Shown: one piece after another, positions 19,288 through 28,213 of the stretch | Layout: each line of letters starts with the position of its first letter | How positions within the stretch are numbered: position 1 is the stretch's first letter | Assembly: GCA_023488305.1 (NCBI GenBank) | Contig: JAMDEF010000173.1 | Span: forward strand, 1-41,003 | Length of the DNA stretch: 41,003 nucleotides | Source of the DNA: Gammaproteobacteria bacterium | GTDB taxonomy: Bacteria > Pseudomonadota > Gammaproteobacteria > Nitrosococcales > Methylophagaceae | Direction of reading: 5' to 3' | The notes under the pieces: model-generated | What the model was told of the DNA's origin: nothing | The model's database searches: none | The model's input: only the letters and a program-made list of their open reading frames with translations | Translations under genes and position numbers: made by a program

Positions 19288-20175
19288 CTAGCTCCGTAGC
19301 TCGGCCAATAGTTGCGAAATCATGGCATCGGCCTGACCGAGGTAGCCGCCACCAAATAGATTAAGATGATTGATAATATGATAAAGGTTATAGAGCGTTT
19401 TGCGGGTGCGGTAACCGGAATCCACTGCTCTGATACTCCGGTAACCCGCATGAAAGTCACTGCCAAAGCCACCAAATAATTCAGTCATGGCCAAATCGGT
19501 TTCAGCATCTCCGTAGTAACAGGCTGGATCAAAAATCACCGGATTACCATGCTCATCTGCAGCAGCATTGCCGCCCCATAAGTCGCCGTGTAATAAAGAA
19601 GCTTGTGGCTGATAATCCGTGAAAAAGGCTGGCAGTTGTTCAATTAACCGTTCGCCATTTTTCTGCAGACTGCCTCTAAAGCCATTTGTGGCAGCGAATT
19701 CAAGTTGCTTTCCAAGACGCTGTTGTTGCCAGAACTCCACCCAGTTGGCAGAACGATCATTAATCTGCGGCGTGCTGCCTATGGTGTTATCCATATGCCA
19801 GCCAAAATACGCTTGTGGATGTTGATGTAGCAGTGCTAACTGTTCCCCCAGTTTGGCATTGGCTGCGCCGCGCATGCTGCCAAGAGGAATGTATTCCAAT
19901 ACAAGATAACTATGACCATCGGCGGTGCCATAACAAATGACTTTCGGCACGCGAACAGCGTTGAGTTCTGCCATCTCTTGCAAGCCTTGGGCTTCAGCAA
20001 CAAACATATCTGACAGCTTCGGACTATTTACTTTAATAAAGAACTGAGTATCGGGTGTTTTCAACTGATAGGCGGTATTTATGCAACCGCCGCCTACCGA
20101 AGACAGTTGATGAGGTTGGCAGTTGAGTCCAGTTACACGTTCAATTTCCTGGATTATTTCAGTGAGTTGAGCCAT
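19288..20175 (-). CDS. Fructosamine/ketosamine-3-kinase family protein
   Basis: A 295-residue kinase of the fructosamine kinase family with an aminoglycoside-phosphotransferase fold. The ATP-site lysine is in FIKVN (Lys48), the catalytic loop is HGDLW (196-200) and the metal-binding motif is FDP (215-217). Bacterial members usually act on ribulosamines or erythrulosamines on proteins. Phosphorylation at C3 makes the sugar adduct unstable, so the amine is freed. I chose the ATG at 20175 because GGAG lies six bases upstream; a GTG four codons earlier falls inside that site. It is transcribed with the phosphatase and divergently from rpiA. Confidence 0.92.
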   Translation of the reverse strand: MAQLTEIIQEIERVTGLNCQPHQLSSVGGGCINTAYQLKTPDTQFFIKVNSPKLSDMFVAEAQGLQEMAELNAVRVPKVICYGTADGHSYLVLEYIPLGSMRGAANAKLGEQLALLHQHPQAYFGWHMDNTIGSTPQINDRSANWVEFWQQQRLGKQLEFAATNGFRGSLQKNGERLIEQLPAFFTDYQPQASLLHGDLWGGNAAADEHGNPVIFDPACYYGDAETDLAMTELFGGFGSDFHAGYRSIRAVDSGYRTRKTLYNLYHIINHLNLFGGGYLGQADAMISQLLAELRS

Positions 20176-20260
20176 GTTTGTCTCCACGAAAGGTGAGCAG
20201 CTAATTTAACCATGCTAAGCTGAAACGACAATTTTGCCAAAACATGCAAGGAGTTTGTCA

Positions 20261-20962
20261 ATGTCCACACATACTGAAGCGAGCCCGCCAAGTCCCAAAC
20301 AACAAGTGGCCATCAAGGCTGCTGAAATAGTCGACAATGGCATGATTGTCGGCTTGGGGACCGGTTCAACCGCCAACCTGTTTATCAATGAACTGGCTCG
20401 CCGACAGCGTGAACAGCAATTGGATATTCAGGTGGTTGCCAGTTCGGTCATTAGTCGAGTTAAAGCCCAGCAGGCTGGACTAAAGGTCATTTCCATCGAG
20501 CATTTGTCGCATCTGGATATGTATGTGGATGGTGCAGATGAAGTTACTACCGATATGCAGCTGTTAAAAGGAAGAGGTCAGGATCTGGTTTGTGAGAAAT
20601 TATTAGCAAGTCATGCCAGCGCTTTTTATGTTTTGGTTGATGACAGCAAAATGGTTTCCAGAATTGGTGAAAAAAACGCCATACCTATTGAAGTGATGCC
20701 AAGTGCCGCGCAATTAGTATTAAATCGACTGGCAAAATTGCAGGCTAAAGGCAGTCTCAGGCTAAATGCTGCGGGTGATAATGTGGCCTATAGTGCGGCT
20801 GGAAATTTAATTCTGGATATGCAATTTACTGATCTTGAAACCGCGCAGATTAATGCCTTGCTAACCGTTATGCCGGGAGTCGTTGAGCACGGTATTTTTG
20901 CGGATATTGTTAAAGCGGTGTTTATTGGTTCGTCGGATGGGGTGAAGCTGTTACAGCGTTGA
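20261..20962 (+). CDS. rpiA: Ribose-5-phosphate isomerase A
   Basis: A 233-residue RpiA, which interconverts ribose 5-phosphate and ribulose 5-phosphate in the pentose phosphate pathway. GLGTGSTA (31-38) binds phosphate. YVDGADE (Asp90, Asp93) and Lys103/Glu112 match the E. coli catalytic residues Asp81, Asp84, Lys94 and Glu103. The loop between Lys103 and Glu112 reads KGRGQDLVCEK instead of the common KGGGxxLxREK form, so this is a somewhat divergent member. AAGGAG seven bases before the ATG at 20261 decides the start. A strong terminator follows. Confidence 0.94.
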   Translation: MSTHTEASPPSPKQQVAIKAAEIVDNGMIVGLGTGSTANLFINELARRQREQQLDIQVVASSVISRVKAQQAGLKVISIEHLSHLDMYVDGADEVTTDMQLLKGRGQDLVCEKLLASHASAFYVLVDDSKMVSRIGEKNAIPIEVMPSAAQLVLNRLAKLQAKGSLRLNAAGDNVAYSAAGNLILDMQFTDLETAQINALLTVMPGVVEHGIFADIVKAVFIGSSDGVKLLQR

Positions 20963-20977
20963 GAAAACATTAAACAA

Positions 20978-21004
20978 AAAGGGCAGTGTCAAACACTGCC
21001 CTTT
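20978..21004. terminator. Bidirectional terminator between rpiA and the peroxiredoxin gene
   Basis: A perfect 12-bp stem (20978-20989 with 20993-21004) has a 3-nt loop and A/T tracts on both sides. It lies between two convergent genes and can end both transcripts. Confidence 0.93.
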
Positions 21005-21029
21005 GTTTAAACCGGTTAACTTGCGACCG

Positions 21030-21542
21030 TTATTTTTTTAATTCTTCCAGAATGGTTTCGGCTTTGGATTTACCAAACTCACCCGAACCTTCCACGCCGA
21101 TATATTTCACTTCACCATCGGTAATAATCATCGCGGCCCGGAATGAACGAACGCCCATGCCACCACCGGTTAAATCACGATCCAAACCTAATGCTTTGGT
21201 GTATTCAGCGCTGCCATCAGCCATCATGCGTACTTTGCCATTGGCTTTTTGCTCACGGCCCCAAGCGGCCATAACAAACGCATCATTGACTGCTAAACAC
21301 CAAATTTCATCAGCGCCAGCGGCTTTAATGGCATCTGCATGTTCGACATAGCCAGGTAAATGTTGTGATGAACAAAGTGGGGTGAATGCACCCGGTACCG
21401 TGAACAATACAATGGTTTTGCCTTTTGCCATCTCACGCACATCCATCGGCGACGGATTCATCGGGCAGCCATTTTCAGGATCAAACTCCACACATTCGGT
21501 TAATTTGCCATCAGGTATTTGTTGTCCAACTTCAATCGTCAT
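21030..21542 (-). CDS. Peroxiredoxin (Prx5 type)
   Basis: A 170-residue thiol peroxidase of the Prx5 group. The active site PGAFTPLCSSQHLPGY has the TxxC signature with peroxidatic Cys57. The late conserved Arg is in GVRSFRAAMI. Further cysteines (17, 26 and one in IWCLAVND) could act in resolution, but the resolving residue is uncertain. It reduces H2O2 and organic hydroperoxides in the cytoplasm, usually with glutathione/glutaredoxin or thioredoxin as donor. GAGGA precedes the ATG. It is divergent from the oxidoreductase gene, with 150 bases between them. Confidence 0.94.
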   Translation of the reverse strand: MTIEVGQQIPDGKLTECVEFDPENGCPMNPSPMDVREMAKGKTIVLFTVPGAFTPLCSSQHLPGYVEHADAIKAAGADEIWCLAVNDAFVMAAWGREQKANGKVRMMADGSAEYTKALGLDRDLTGGGMGVRSFRAAMIITDGEVKYIGVEGSGEFGKSKAETILEELKK

Positions 21543-21632
21543 AACTCGTCCTCATTGATGAATAAGATTATTGAGTAGGATAAGCCATCTCTCTCGAGAT
21601 AAAAACACTGATTATTAAAGGGACTTTCAAGT

Positions 21633-21661
21633 TTGGTGCAATCCATTTAAATCGTTATGAT
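21633..21661 (+). promoter_or_regulatory. Candidate sigma-70 promoter of the Gfo/Idh/MocA gene
   Basis: TTGGTG at 21633-21638 and TATGAT at 21656-21661 are separated by exactly 17 bases. The ATG lies about 30 bases downstream with GGAG six bases before it. Confidence 0.5.
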
Positions 21662-21692
21662 GAAGCACATAATGTTTTAACTGGAGTAAAAA

Positions 21693-22709
21693 ATGACCGC
21701 AGAAAAAACTATCCTGAACTGGGGGATCCTCGGTGCAGCGCGTGTCACCGAAAAATTAATCCCTGCCATCATTGAAGCCAATAATGCAAAGCTGGTTGCC
21801 GTCGCCAGTCGTCGAAAAGGCGCTGCAGCTGAGGCCTTGGCAAAACTGGCGCCTGAGAATAACCATATTCTTGCTCTGGACGATCCCGAGGCTTTATTAA
21901 GTCATCCAGATATTGATGTAATCCATTTGCCGATGGCGAATGAAGAGCATGCCGAATGGGCATTAAAAGCCATTGCCCATGGGAAACATTTGCTCATTGA
22001 AAAACCGATGGCCTTAACGGTTGAAGATATTGATGCCATTACCCAAGCCGCAAAAGAGAAGGGCGTCAAAATAATGGAAGGCTTTATGTATCGCTTTCAC
22101 CCACAACATGACGCGGTCCGGGAAATCATTGAGTCCGGTGTGATCGGTGATGTCAGAACGGTCAGCACGCGTTTTGCCTTTCCAATGAAACCAGCTCGTT
22201 TATATCGGGTTAACCGGCCCATTGAAAACGGTGGTGGAGCAATGTGGGATATCGGACCGTATGCCATACATACAGCCAGATTATGGTTTGATGAAGAACC
22301 TAAAGCCGTTACCGCTGTTGCCAACATAAATGAACATGGTGCGGATTTAAGCCTGACAGGTGTTTTCGACTACGGTAATGGCCGGTTTGCCCAATTCGAA
22401 ATGAGTTTTGAACATGCCCGTCGCAGTGTCTACGAAATCATCGGTACCTTGGGTGGCATAACCTGTCATACCACCTGGCAACCGGCAGACGAAACGGCCA
22501 AGATTTCCTGGTGGACGGAAGCAGGGCAACAGGAAACGGTTGAAGTGCCAGCAGCCGATCAATTTGTGAATGAAATTGAACATTTTTCCGATTGTGTAAT
22601 GAACAACACTGATCCCTTACTCAGCCTGCAGGATGCCCGATCTAACTGTAAGGCTATTGTGGCTGCATTGCAGTCGGTTAAAGAAGGTAAAACGATAAAA
22701 CTCGATTAG
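21693..22709 (+). CDS. Gfo/Idh/MocA family oxidoreductase
   Basis: A 338-residue NAD(P)-dependent dehydrogenase. The N-terminal Rossmann fold begins WGILGAARVTEK. The family hallmark EKP is at residues 103-105 in LLIEKPMAL. The C-terminal alpha/beta domain contains the GGGAMWDIGPYAIHTARLW segment, with the Asp and His that usually take part in catalysis. Related enzymes oxidise sugars, inositols or trans-dihydrodiols, but the substrate cannot be assigned here and no sugar operon surrounds it. It stands alone, with its own candidate promoter and a terminator. Confidence 0.92.
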   Translation: MTAEKTILNWGILGAARVTEKLIPAIIEANNAKLVAVASRRKGAAAEALAKLAPENNHILALDDPEALLSHPDIDVIHLPMANEEHAEWALKAIAHGKHLLIEKPMALTVEDIDAITQAAKEKGVKIMEGFMYRFHPQHDAVREIIESGVIGDVRTVSTRFAFPMKPARLYRVNRPIENGGGAMWDIGPYAIHTARLWFDEEPKAVTAVANINEHGADLSLTGVFDYGNGRFAQFEMSFEHARRSVYEIIGTLGGITCHTTWQPADETAKISWWTEAGQQETVEVPAADQFVNEIEHFSDCVMNNTDPLLSLQDARSNCKAIVAALQSVKEGKTIKLD

Positions 22710-22716
22710 AAAATAA

Positions 22717-22742
22717 AAAGGCTGCACATTGATGCAGCCTTT
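22717..22742. terminator. Bidirectional terminator between the oxidoreductase and a chemoreceptor
   Basis: A perfect 10-bp stem (22717-22726 with 22733-22742) with a 6-nt loop. On the minus strand it is followed by a T-rich run of nine (one A), so it is strongest for the chemoreceptor transcript. It lies between convergent genes. Confidence 0.9.
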
Positions 22743-22749
22743 CTGTTAC

Positions 22750-24357
22750 TTAAACCTGAAATTTATCAACCGTGGTTTTGAGGCGTCCAGAGAGCAGGGC
22801 AAGCTGTTGGGCCGTTTGAGATATTTGTTCACTGATTTCGGCCCGATCCTTCGCCATTTGTGAAATTTTGTCGATTTGACTGTTAATTTCATTGCTGTCA
22901 TCACTTCCTTGTGCTGCAGCCGCTGCAATATTTTCAATAACATTATTTGTCTGCTGGGCGCCGGCATTAATCTGCTGCAGCGATTGACCAGCTTTTTCGA
23001 CAAGTTCAACGCCATGTTTGACCAGAATTTCACCCTGATCAGCATGTTTGACGGCATTCTGTGTTTCTGATTGCACAGCAGCGATGACCTCTCCAATCTC
23101 TAATGTGGCCTTGGATGTACGCTCAGCTAATTTGCGTACTTCATCAGCCACGACGGCAAAACCACGTCCTTGCTCGCCAGCACGCGCGGCTTCAATAGCG
23201 GCATTTAACGCCAGTAAGTTGGTTTGAGCCGCAATGTCTTGAATTACTTGAATGATTCCGCTGATTTCGTCTGAACGCGCACCGAGATTAGTGACGGTGG
23301 CCGCCATATGTCGAACAGCTTCAGCGATTTGATTAATGCTATCAGCCGCTTCAGCCACAACTGTTCGTCCATTTTCTGCAGAGAATTGGGCTGTCTTGGA
23401 AATTTCCTGAGCTTCAGAAGCATTATTTGCCATCGACTCAATAGTCGAATTGATATGGGTGATTTTCTCGACGATATCGTCCACTACCTGCTTCTGTTTG
23501 ACGGACCCGGTGGCAACGCGATCGGAAATATTCGTAAGCTGATTGGCTGATTCAGACGTTTTTTGAGTATGTTCCAGCAGATCACGAATAATAGTTTGTA
23601 AATTATTCATAAACTGATTAAAGGCACTGGCGACCACGCCTATTTCATCATCGGCATTCACAATAGGTAATCGTTTGGTGAGATCCGCTTCACCAATAGC
23701 CAGATTACTCATCGATGATTCAAGTTCACTCAGAGGCAGCAATAAACGACGGGTTAATAGTCGAATAACAATGGCAGAAAGAATTACCAAAATAATGGCA
23801 AAAATCACACTTTTGGTAACCAACTCGCCAATAATATCGAAAAACCGTGCTTTTTCGACACCAACATACAAAATGCCGATGACTTCACCATTAGCATTCA
23901 GAATCGGCTCGTAGGCCGTAAAATAACGCACGCCTAGAATGTCTGCTTCACCATGAAACGGCTGCGCCTGTTTTAATACCGTGTCGTAAACTTCACCTGG
24001 AGCGAGCTTTGTACCAATGGCGCGTGTTCCATCGTCTTTAATCACATTAGTCGATATGCGCGTGTCGTATTGAAAAATAGTGGCCGTTCCGCCCACTAAT
24101 TCTTTGATTTTATCAACAACAGCATAATCCTGATCGAGGGGCTGGCCATCAAGTAGCAACTGGTTGTTTTCCAGGCTGAATTGCTGACCTTGCTGCTGTA
24201 ACACGGACCAGGCCACCCGCATATTACTTTCCTGGTTTTCCTGGGCCTGCATATATAAGCCCTGACTCAGAATATAGGTGGTAGCGCTGACGATAATGAA
24301 AGTTAAAAACAGACTGCTTACCACATTCGACACAATGAGTTTCTGGTATAGCTTCAT
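22750..24357 (-). CDS. Methyl-accepting chemotaxis protein with single Cache-type sensor
   Basis: A 535-residue chemoreceptor. Membrane helices lie at about residues 7-29 and 187-207. The periplasmic domain between them resembles the Cache_3/Cache_2 type, which binds small organic ligands; [16 protein letters not shown] and [16 protein letters not shown] are typical. A HAMP domain (about 208-262) and the signalling coiled coil follow, with the tip [19 protein letters not shown] near residues 377-395. GGAG lies nine bases before the ATG. A GACGATAA element 58 bases upstream resembles a sigma-28 -10 box but lacks a good -35. It is followed by a terminator and convergent with the oxidoreductase. 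Confidence 0.96.
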   Translation of the reverse strand: MKLYQKLIVSNVVSSLFLTFIIVSATTYILSQGLYMQAQENQESNMRVAWSVLQQQGQQFSLENNQLLLDGQPLDQDYAVVDKIKELVGGTATIFQYDTRISTNVIKDDGTRAIGTKLAPGEVYDTVLKQAQPFHGEADILGVRYFTAYEPILNANGEVIGILYVGVEKARFFDIIGELVTKSVIFAIILVILSAIVIRLLTRRLLLPLSELESSMSNLAIGEADLTKRLPIVNADDEIGVVASAFNQFMNNLQTIIRDLLEHTQKTSESANQLTNISDRVATGSVKQKQVVDDIVEKITHINSTIESMANNASEAQEISKTAQFSAENGRTVVAEAADSINQIAEAVRHMAATVTNLGARSDEISGIIQVIQDIAAQTNLLALNAAIEAARAGEQGRGFAVVADEVRKLAERTSKATLEIGEVIAAVQSETQNAVKHADQGEILVKHGVELVEKAGQSLQQINAGAQQTNNVIENIAAAAAQGSDDSNEINSQIDKISQMAKDRAEISEQISQTAQQLALLSGRLKTTVDKFQV

Positions 24358-24520
24358 ATTCTCTCACTCCAGCTCATGCTGTTTTTTATAGATATAACTA
24401 CTGCCTCAGATGGTTATCGTCCGCCTTGACAATTTAATGAGTTATATTCAATTTAACAATTATTTGTGATGCGCTAAATGGCCAAAAGTAAGATGTAAAG
24501 TTGTTAGGAGGGGGTAAATA

Positions 24521-24554
24521 AAAAAGCCACTCAATAATTATAGAGTGGCTTTTT
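24521..24554 (-). terminator. Rho-independent terminator of the 4HB chemoreceptor
   Basis: A perfect 12-bp stem (24521-24532 with 24543-24554) with a 10-nt loop. It has T-rich sequence on the minus-strand exit and lies 22 bases beyond the stop codon. Confidence 0.9.
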
Positions 24555-24576
24555 CTAAGGCTTATAAGCGAATAAC

Positions 24577-26235
24577 TTAACTGGCAGTTTTAAATTTACT
24601 GATCGATTGTTGCAGCACATCCGCCAACTGATTGAGTTCATAACTCAAGGTTGAAATCGATTGGGAGCCGGCTTCAGCCTTATCTGATACGGCAGTTATC
24701 CGGCGGAAGTTATTGTTAATTTCCTCGGCCACTGCCGATTGCTGTTCGGCGACACTGGCGATTTGGGCATTCATATCATTGATCGCGGTTACTGAGCGAC
24801 TGATGACCGCTAAGGATTCACCGGCATGCTCTGCCTGAGTGACACATTGATGCGCTTTATTTTTGCCTTCTTCCATCACTTTGACCGCGATTACGGTTCT
24901 GCTTTGGGTTTTTTCAATCAGCTTTTGAATATTTAAGGTTGATTCCTTAGTACGACTGGCCAGGCCACGTACTTCATCAGCGACAACAGCAAAACCCCGA
25001 CCATGTTCACCGGCGCGGGCCGCTTCAATTGCTGCATTTAAAGCCAGTAAATTAGTTTGTTCGGTGATATCAGCGATGACTTCGACAACCGTACCAATTT
25101 TTTTACTGTCCTCTGATAATTCATCAATTACACGTGCTGCTTCTTCAACTTTAGCCGCCAACTCAGCAATACTGGCAATCGTTTTACTAACTTCCTGATT
25201 ACCATTAATGGTTTCTTTATCAGCAGTTTGAGCCTGCATGGCAGCCTCACTGGTCAGGCGGGCAATTTCTTGCACAGAAGTAGAAATTTCACTGATCGCA
25301 TTGGCACCATCCAAAGTTTGCTGCTTTTGATCAATAACCAAACTTTGATTTTCGGTGGAAGTTTTATTCATCACCTTGGCTGCATCAGATACCTGCCCGG
25401 CAGAATTACTAATCGCTTTCATGATGTGTGAAAGTTCACTCGACATAGAGCTCAAGGCACCAACAATGCTTTTCGGGAAGTGGGTTTGAGCTTGTTGAGT
25501 CAAATCACCCGATGCAAATGCACTGATTAATTCTGCAGCAGAATCAGGCTCACCACCGATGGTGGAATAAAGACGACCAATCAACCGATAGCTCACAAAA
25601 ATGGCAATGACAATGGCAATTAGCGTAACGGTGATCATCAAAGCCATAAATCCACCCGTTTGCTGACGAATGTAATCGACTTGATTGCTGATAGTGACTT
25701 CCTGAAAATCGATAAATTGATTTACGGCAGCTAACCATTGTGTGTAAGCAGGAGAAGTATTGACCATCAGATAATCCCGGGCTTCTATGTTTCTGCCTTG
25801 ACTGATTAAGTTAATAGTCTGGGCTGTGTGGGCCAAAGTCTGTTGTTCAATTGCTTTGATATTGTCTAACAGTGTTTTTTCTTGAGCGGTAAATTGCTGT
25901 GGATTATTGGCCATCGCTTCAAGGTTTACAGCTGATTCAGCATAGAATTGTTCTAAGCGTTCGATATCCTGTAGATGCTGTTGGCGCTCGGCACTATTTT
26001 CGCTTAACACTACATCTCGAATGGAAATAGCCCGGTCATGAACACTGCCACGAAAGTTAATGGCGGCACGTGTAATGGATGCATTAGCGGCACGTTGTTT
26101 GACACTATCGACCTCGTTGATTTTACTCATTGTGCGATCAATTTTACCGACTTCGTTTATGCCGATTATGGCGATTAACACCATTAAACTTAATACGATG
26201 CCAAAGCCGAGTTGAAGCCTGTTTTTGATAGTCAC
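24577..26235 (-). CDS. Methyl-accepting chemotaxis protein with four-helix-bundle sensor
   Basis: A 552-residue chemoreceptor. The first membrane helix is at residues 8-28. A four-helix-bundle (4HB_MCP) periplasmic domain covers about 30-190, the second helix about 196-220, then HAMP and the signalling domain with [19 protein letters not shown] near 393-411. The start is a GTG at 26235 preceded by AGGA with seven bases spacing. The cytoplasmic half is similar to the neighbouring receptor while the sensors are unrelated, as expected for domain shuffling. It has its own terminator, so it is probably expressed separately. The ligand is unknown. Confidence 0.96.
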   Translation of the reverse strand: MTIKNRLQLGFGIVLSLMVLIAIIGINEVGKIDRTMSKINEVDSVKQRAANASITRAAINFRGSVHDRAISIRDVVLSENSAERQQHLQDIERLEQFYAESAVNLEAMANNPQQFTAQEKTLLDNIKAIEQQTLAHTAQTINLISQGRNIEARDYLMVNTSPAYTQWLAAVNQFIDFQEVTISNQVDYIRQQTGGFMALMITVTLIAIVIAIFVSYRLIGRLYSTIGGEPDSAAELISAFASGDLTQQAQTHFPKSIVGALSSMSSELSHIMKAISNSAGQVSDAAKVMNKTSTENQSLVIDQKQQTLDGANAISEISTSVQEIARLTSEAAMQAQTADKETINGNQEVSKTIASIAELAAKVEEAARVIDELSEDSKKIGTVVEVIADITEQTNLLALNAAIEAARAGEHGRGFAVVADEVRGLASRTKESTLNIQKLIEKTQSRTVIAVKVMEEGKNKAHQCVTQAEHAGESLAVISRSVTAINDMNAQIASVAEQQSAVAEEINNNFRRITAVSDKAEAGSQSISTLSYELNQLADVLQQSISKFKTAS

Positions 26236-26415
26236 TGAAATTTCCTGGTTATTTAATGCAACGCATCTTCGCGGATCGCATGTGAGTTTTGTGTCAAAGC
26301 AATATTATGTATGCCTGTTTAAATAGCGAAATCAGGAAATTTCTTAAAATGCTTAGGAATGAGCATTAGCTATCATTTAGCGTGGGTGTAGCAACGAGGG
26401 CTATACGGGGAGTGA

Positions 26416-27471
26416 TTAAAACAAGCTCATTTGACTATCTGGAGCTTGAAATATGTCACAACGTAATACAGGCAGAGTGGAGTTGACGTTTAATTTTTTG
26501 CAGATATTGCGAAAACGTTGAGCTAACAAATCAGCAAAAATACCTTCACCGCGAAGCCGATGACCAAACCGCGGATCGTTATTTTTACCGCCGCGTAAAT
26601 CATGTATGCGATTCAAAATATGTTGTGCTTGATCCGGGCGGTGAGTTTGCAGCCAGTCTTCGAACAATGGACTGACCTCCAGCGGTAATCTGAGCAGAAT
26701 GTAATGGACATCTAATGCACCGGCATCTACCACGGCTTTTACAATATTCTCAAGCTCCGCATCGGTTAATACTGGAATAACCGGCGCAATTAAAACTGTT
26801 ACCGGAATACCTGCAGCGCGTAATGTTTCAATGGTTTGCAAACGACGTTTCGGAGTACTTGCTCTGGGTTCCATTATTCGTGATAAGGCAGGATCCAGTG
26901 TGGTTATAGATAGATGAACCTGTACTAAATCTACTGAGGCCATCTGTTGCAGAATATCAATATCACGTTCTACCATGGCCGACTTGGTCACGATATGACA
27001 GGGATGACGGGTTTCATTCAAAACCTGCAGAATCTGTCGGGTGATTTGATAGTCGCGTTCGATTGGCTGGTAGGGATCGGTGTTTGCGCCTAATGAGATG
27101 GGCGAGCATTGATAATTCTTTGCCGCTAATTCTTTTTTGAGCAACTTTGCAGCATCAGGTTTAGCTGTCAGTTTTGTTTCAAAATCCAGTCCGGGGGAGA
27201 GTCCTAAATAGGCATGGGATGGGCGAGCATAACAATAAATACAGCCATGTTCGCAACCACGATAGGCATTTATGGATTGGCTAAAAGGTAAATCAGGCGA
27301 TTGATTGCGGGTGATGATGGTTTTCGGGTGTTCTATTTCTACCGTCGTTTTGGGCGGGTTTTCTGGTTCCTGAAACCAACCATCCTCAACTGTTTCCCGT
27401 TGGTGAGCATTGTATCGCCCATCAATATGCTCAGATGTGCCGCGTCCTTTGATGGGAGATTTATGATTCAA
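26416..27471 (-). CDS. PA0069-family radical SAM protein (SplB-like)
   Basis: A 351-residue radical SAM enzyme. The cluster motif C-x3-C-x2-C is at Cys73, 77 and 80 in YRGCEHGCIYCYA, and the PIKGRG N-terminus is typical of PA0069 homologues. A TIM-barrel SAM domain follows, including GANTDPYQPIER, HIVTKS and VLIAPVIPVLTD. The family is related to spore photoproduct lyase, but its reaction is unknown. The only usable start is a TTG at 27471, two bases after the SIMPL stop, with no clear ribosome site. It probably depends on translation of the upstream gene and closes the five-gene operon that begins at 31614. Confidence 0.93.
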   Translation of the reverse strand: MNHKSPIKGRGTSEHIDGRYNAHQRETVEDGWFQEPENPPKTTVEIEHPKTIITRNQSPDLPFSQSINAYRGCEHGCIYCYARPSHAYLGLSPGLDFETKLTAKPDAAKLLKKELAAKNYQCSPISLGANTDPYQPIERDYQITRQILQVLNETRHPCHIVTKSAMVERDIDILQQMASVDLVQVHLSITTLDPALSRIMEPRASTPKRRLQTIETLRAAGIPVTVLIAPVIPVLTDAELENIVKAVVDAGALDVHYILLRLPLEVSPLFEDWLQTHRPDQAQHILNRIHDLRGGKNNDPRFGHRLRGEGIFADLLAQRFRNICKKLNVNSTLPVLRCDIFQAPDSQMSLF

Positions 27472-27473
27472 AG

Positions 27474-28196
27474 TTAATCAGAAAGATAATATTCCACAGT
27501 AGAAACCACGCGAACCTGTTTGATATGCGGATTATTGTTGTCGCGAGCGGTAATGCTGAATTGGCCTTGAGACGCTTTGCGAATTTTGCCTAAATCACTG
27601 TCAGAATCCTGGGCAAACTTCTCAGCAACTTCACGGGCGTTTTCAGTGGCTTCTTCGATCATTTCCGGTTTGACTTCATTGAGTCGGGTAAACAGATATT
27701 CGGTTTGTGCCATGTAGTTTTCACCGGTCAATACCAAACCTTGCTTACCTAATTCCGCCACAGCAGGCATTGCCAGTCGAACCGCCTCAATATTTTGCGA
27801 ATAGACAGTGACGGTTTGCGTTGCGGTATAACGAAATTCTGCTCTTGGACCACCACCATATTGTTGAGCGGACTTGTCGATAATTGCGGGTGCGTTGAAG
27901 GTGATCTCGTCTTGCTTAATGCCACGCTGCTGCAGAAACTCACGAACTTTCTTGCCGTTACTTTCAATCGCTTGATACAACTCAGGCAGATCGTTATTGG
28001 CTTCAGTAAATTGAATTGGCCAAATCACCACGTCGGCAGGGTAGTCACGCTCAGATAAACCTTTTACCGTGACGCTGCGTTCCAGCTGTTTGAAATCAAT
28101 TAACGCCTTACCCAGCTGAAAGCCTAGCAACGTTAAGCCCAGAAATAATGCTCCACCCAAAATCAATGCCGTTGTTTTACTTTGATTAGCCATCAT
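27474..28196 (-). CDS. SIMPL domain-containing protein
   Basis: A 240-residue envelope protein. One hydrophobic segment (about residues 8-28) acts as a signal anchor. The rest is a periplasmic SIMPL (DUF541) domain beginning at VTVKGLSERDYPADVV and ending with VSTVEYYL. SIMPL proteins form oligomeric assemblies, and members have been linked to stress survival, but the biochemical role is unknown. I chose the ATG at 28196, six bases after CAGGAG; a second ATG follows directly. It lies 17 bases after the ATP-grasp gene in the same operon. Confidence 0.9.
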   Translation of the reverse strand: MMANQSKTTALILGGALFLGLTLLGFQLGKALIDFKQLERSVTVKGLSERDYPADVVIWPIQFTEANNDLPELYQAIESNGKKVREFLQQRGIKQDEITFNAPAIIDKSAQQYGGGPRAEFRYTATQTVTVYSQNIEAVRLAMPAVAELGKQGLVLTGENYMAQTEYLFTRLNEVKPEMIEEATENAREVAEKFAQDSDSDLGKIRKASQGQFSITARDNNNPHIKQVRVVSTVEYYLSD

Positions 28197-28213
28197 TCCA
28201 AACTCCTGTTGTA

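Noticed and set aside
24414-24421. Firm sigma-28 promoter for the Cache chemoreceptor
   Set aside because: The -10-like GACGATAA matches 7 of 8 positions, but no TAAA lies at the required distance, so I did not list it as a feature.
24427-24455. TTGACA on the plus strand in the gap between chemoreceptors
   Set aside because: The -35 is perfect but no -10 lies at proper spacing, and no plus-strand gene follows.
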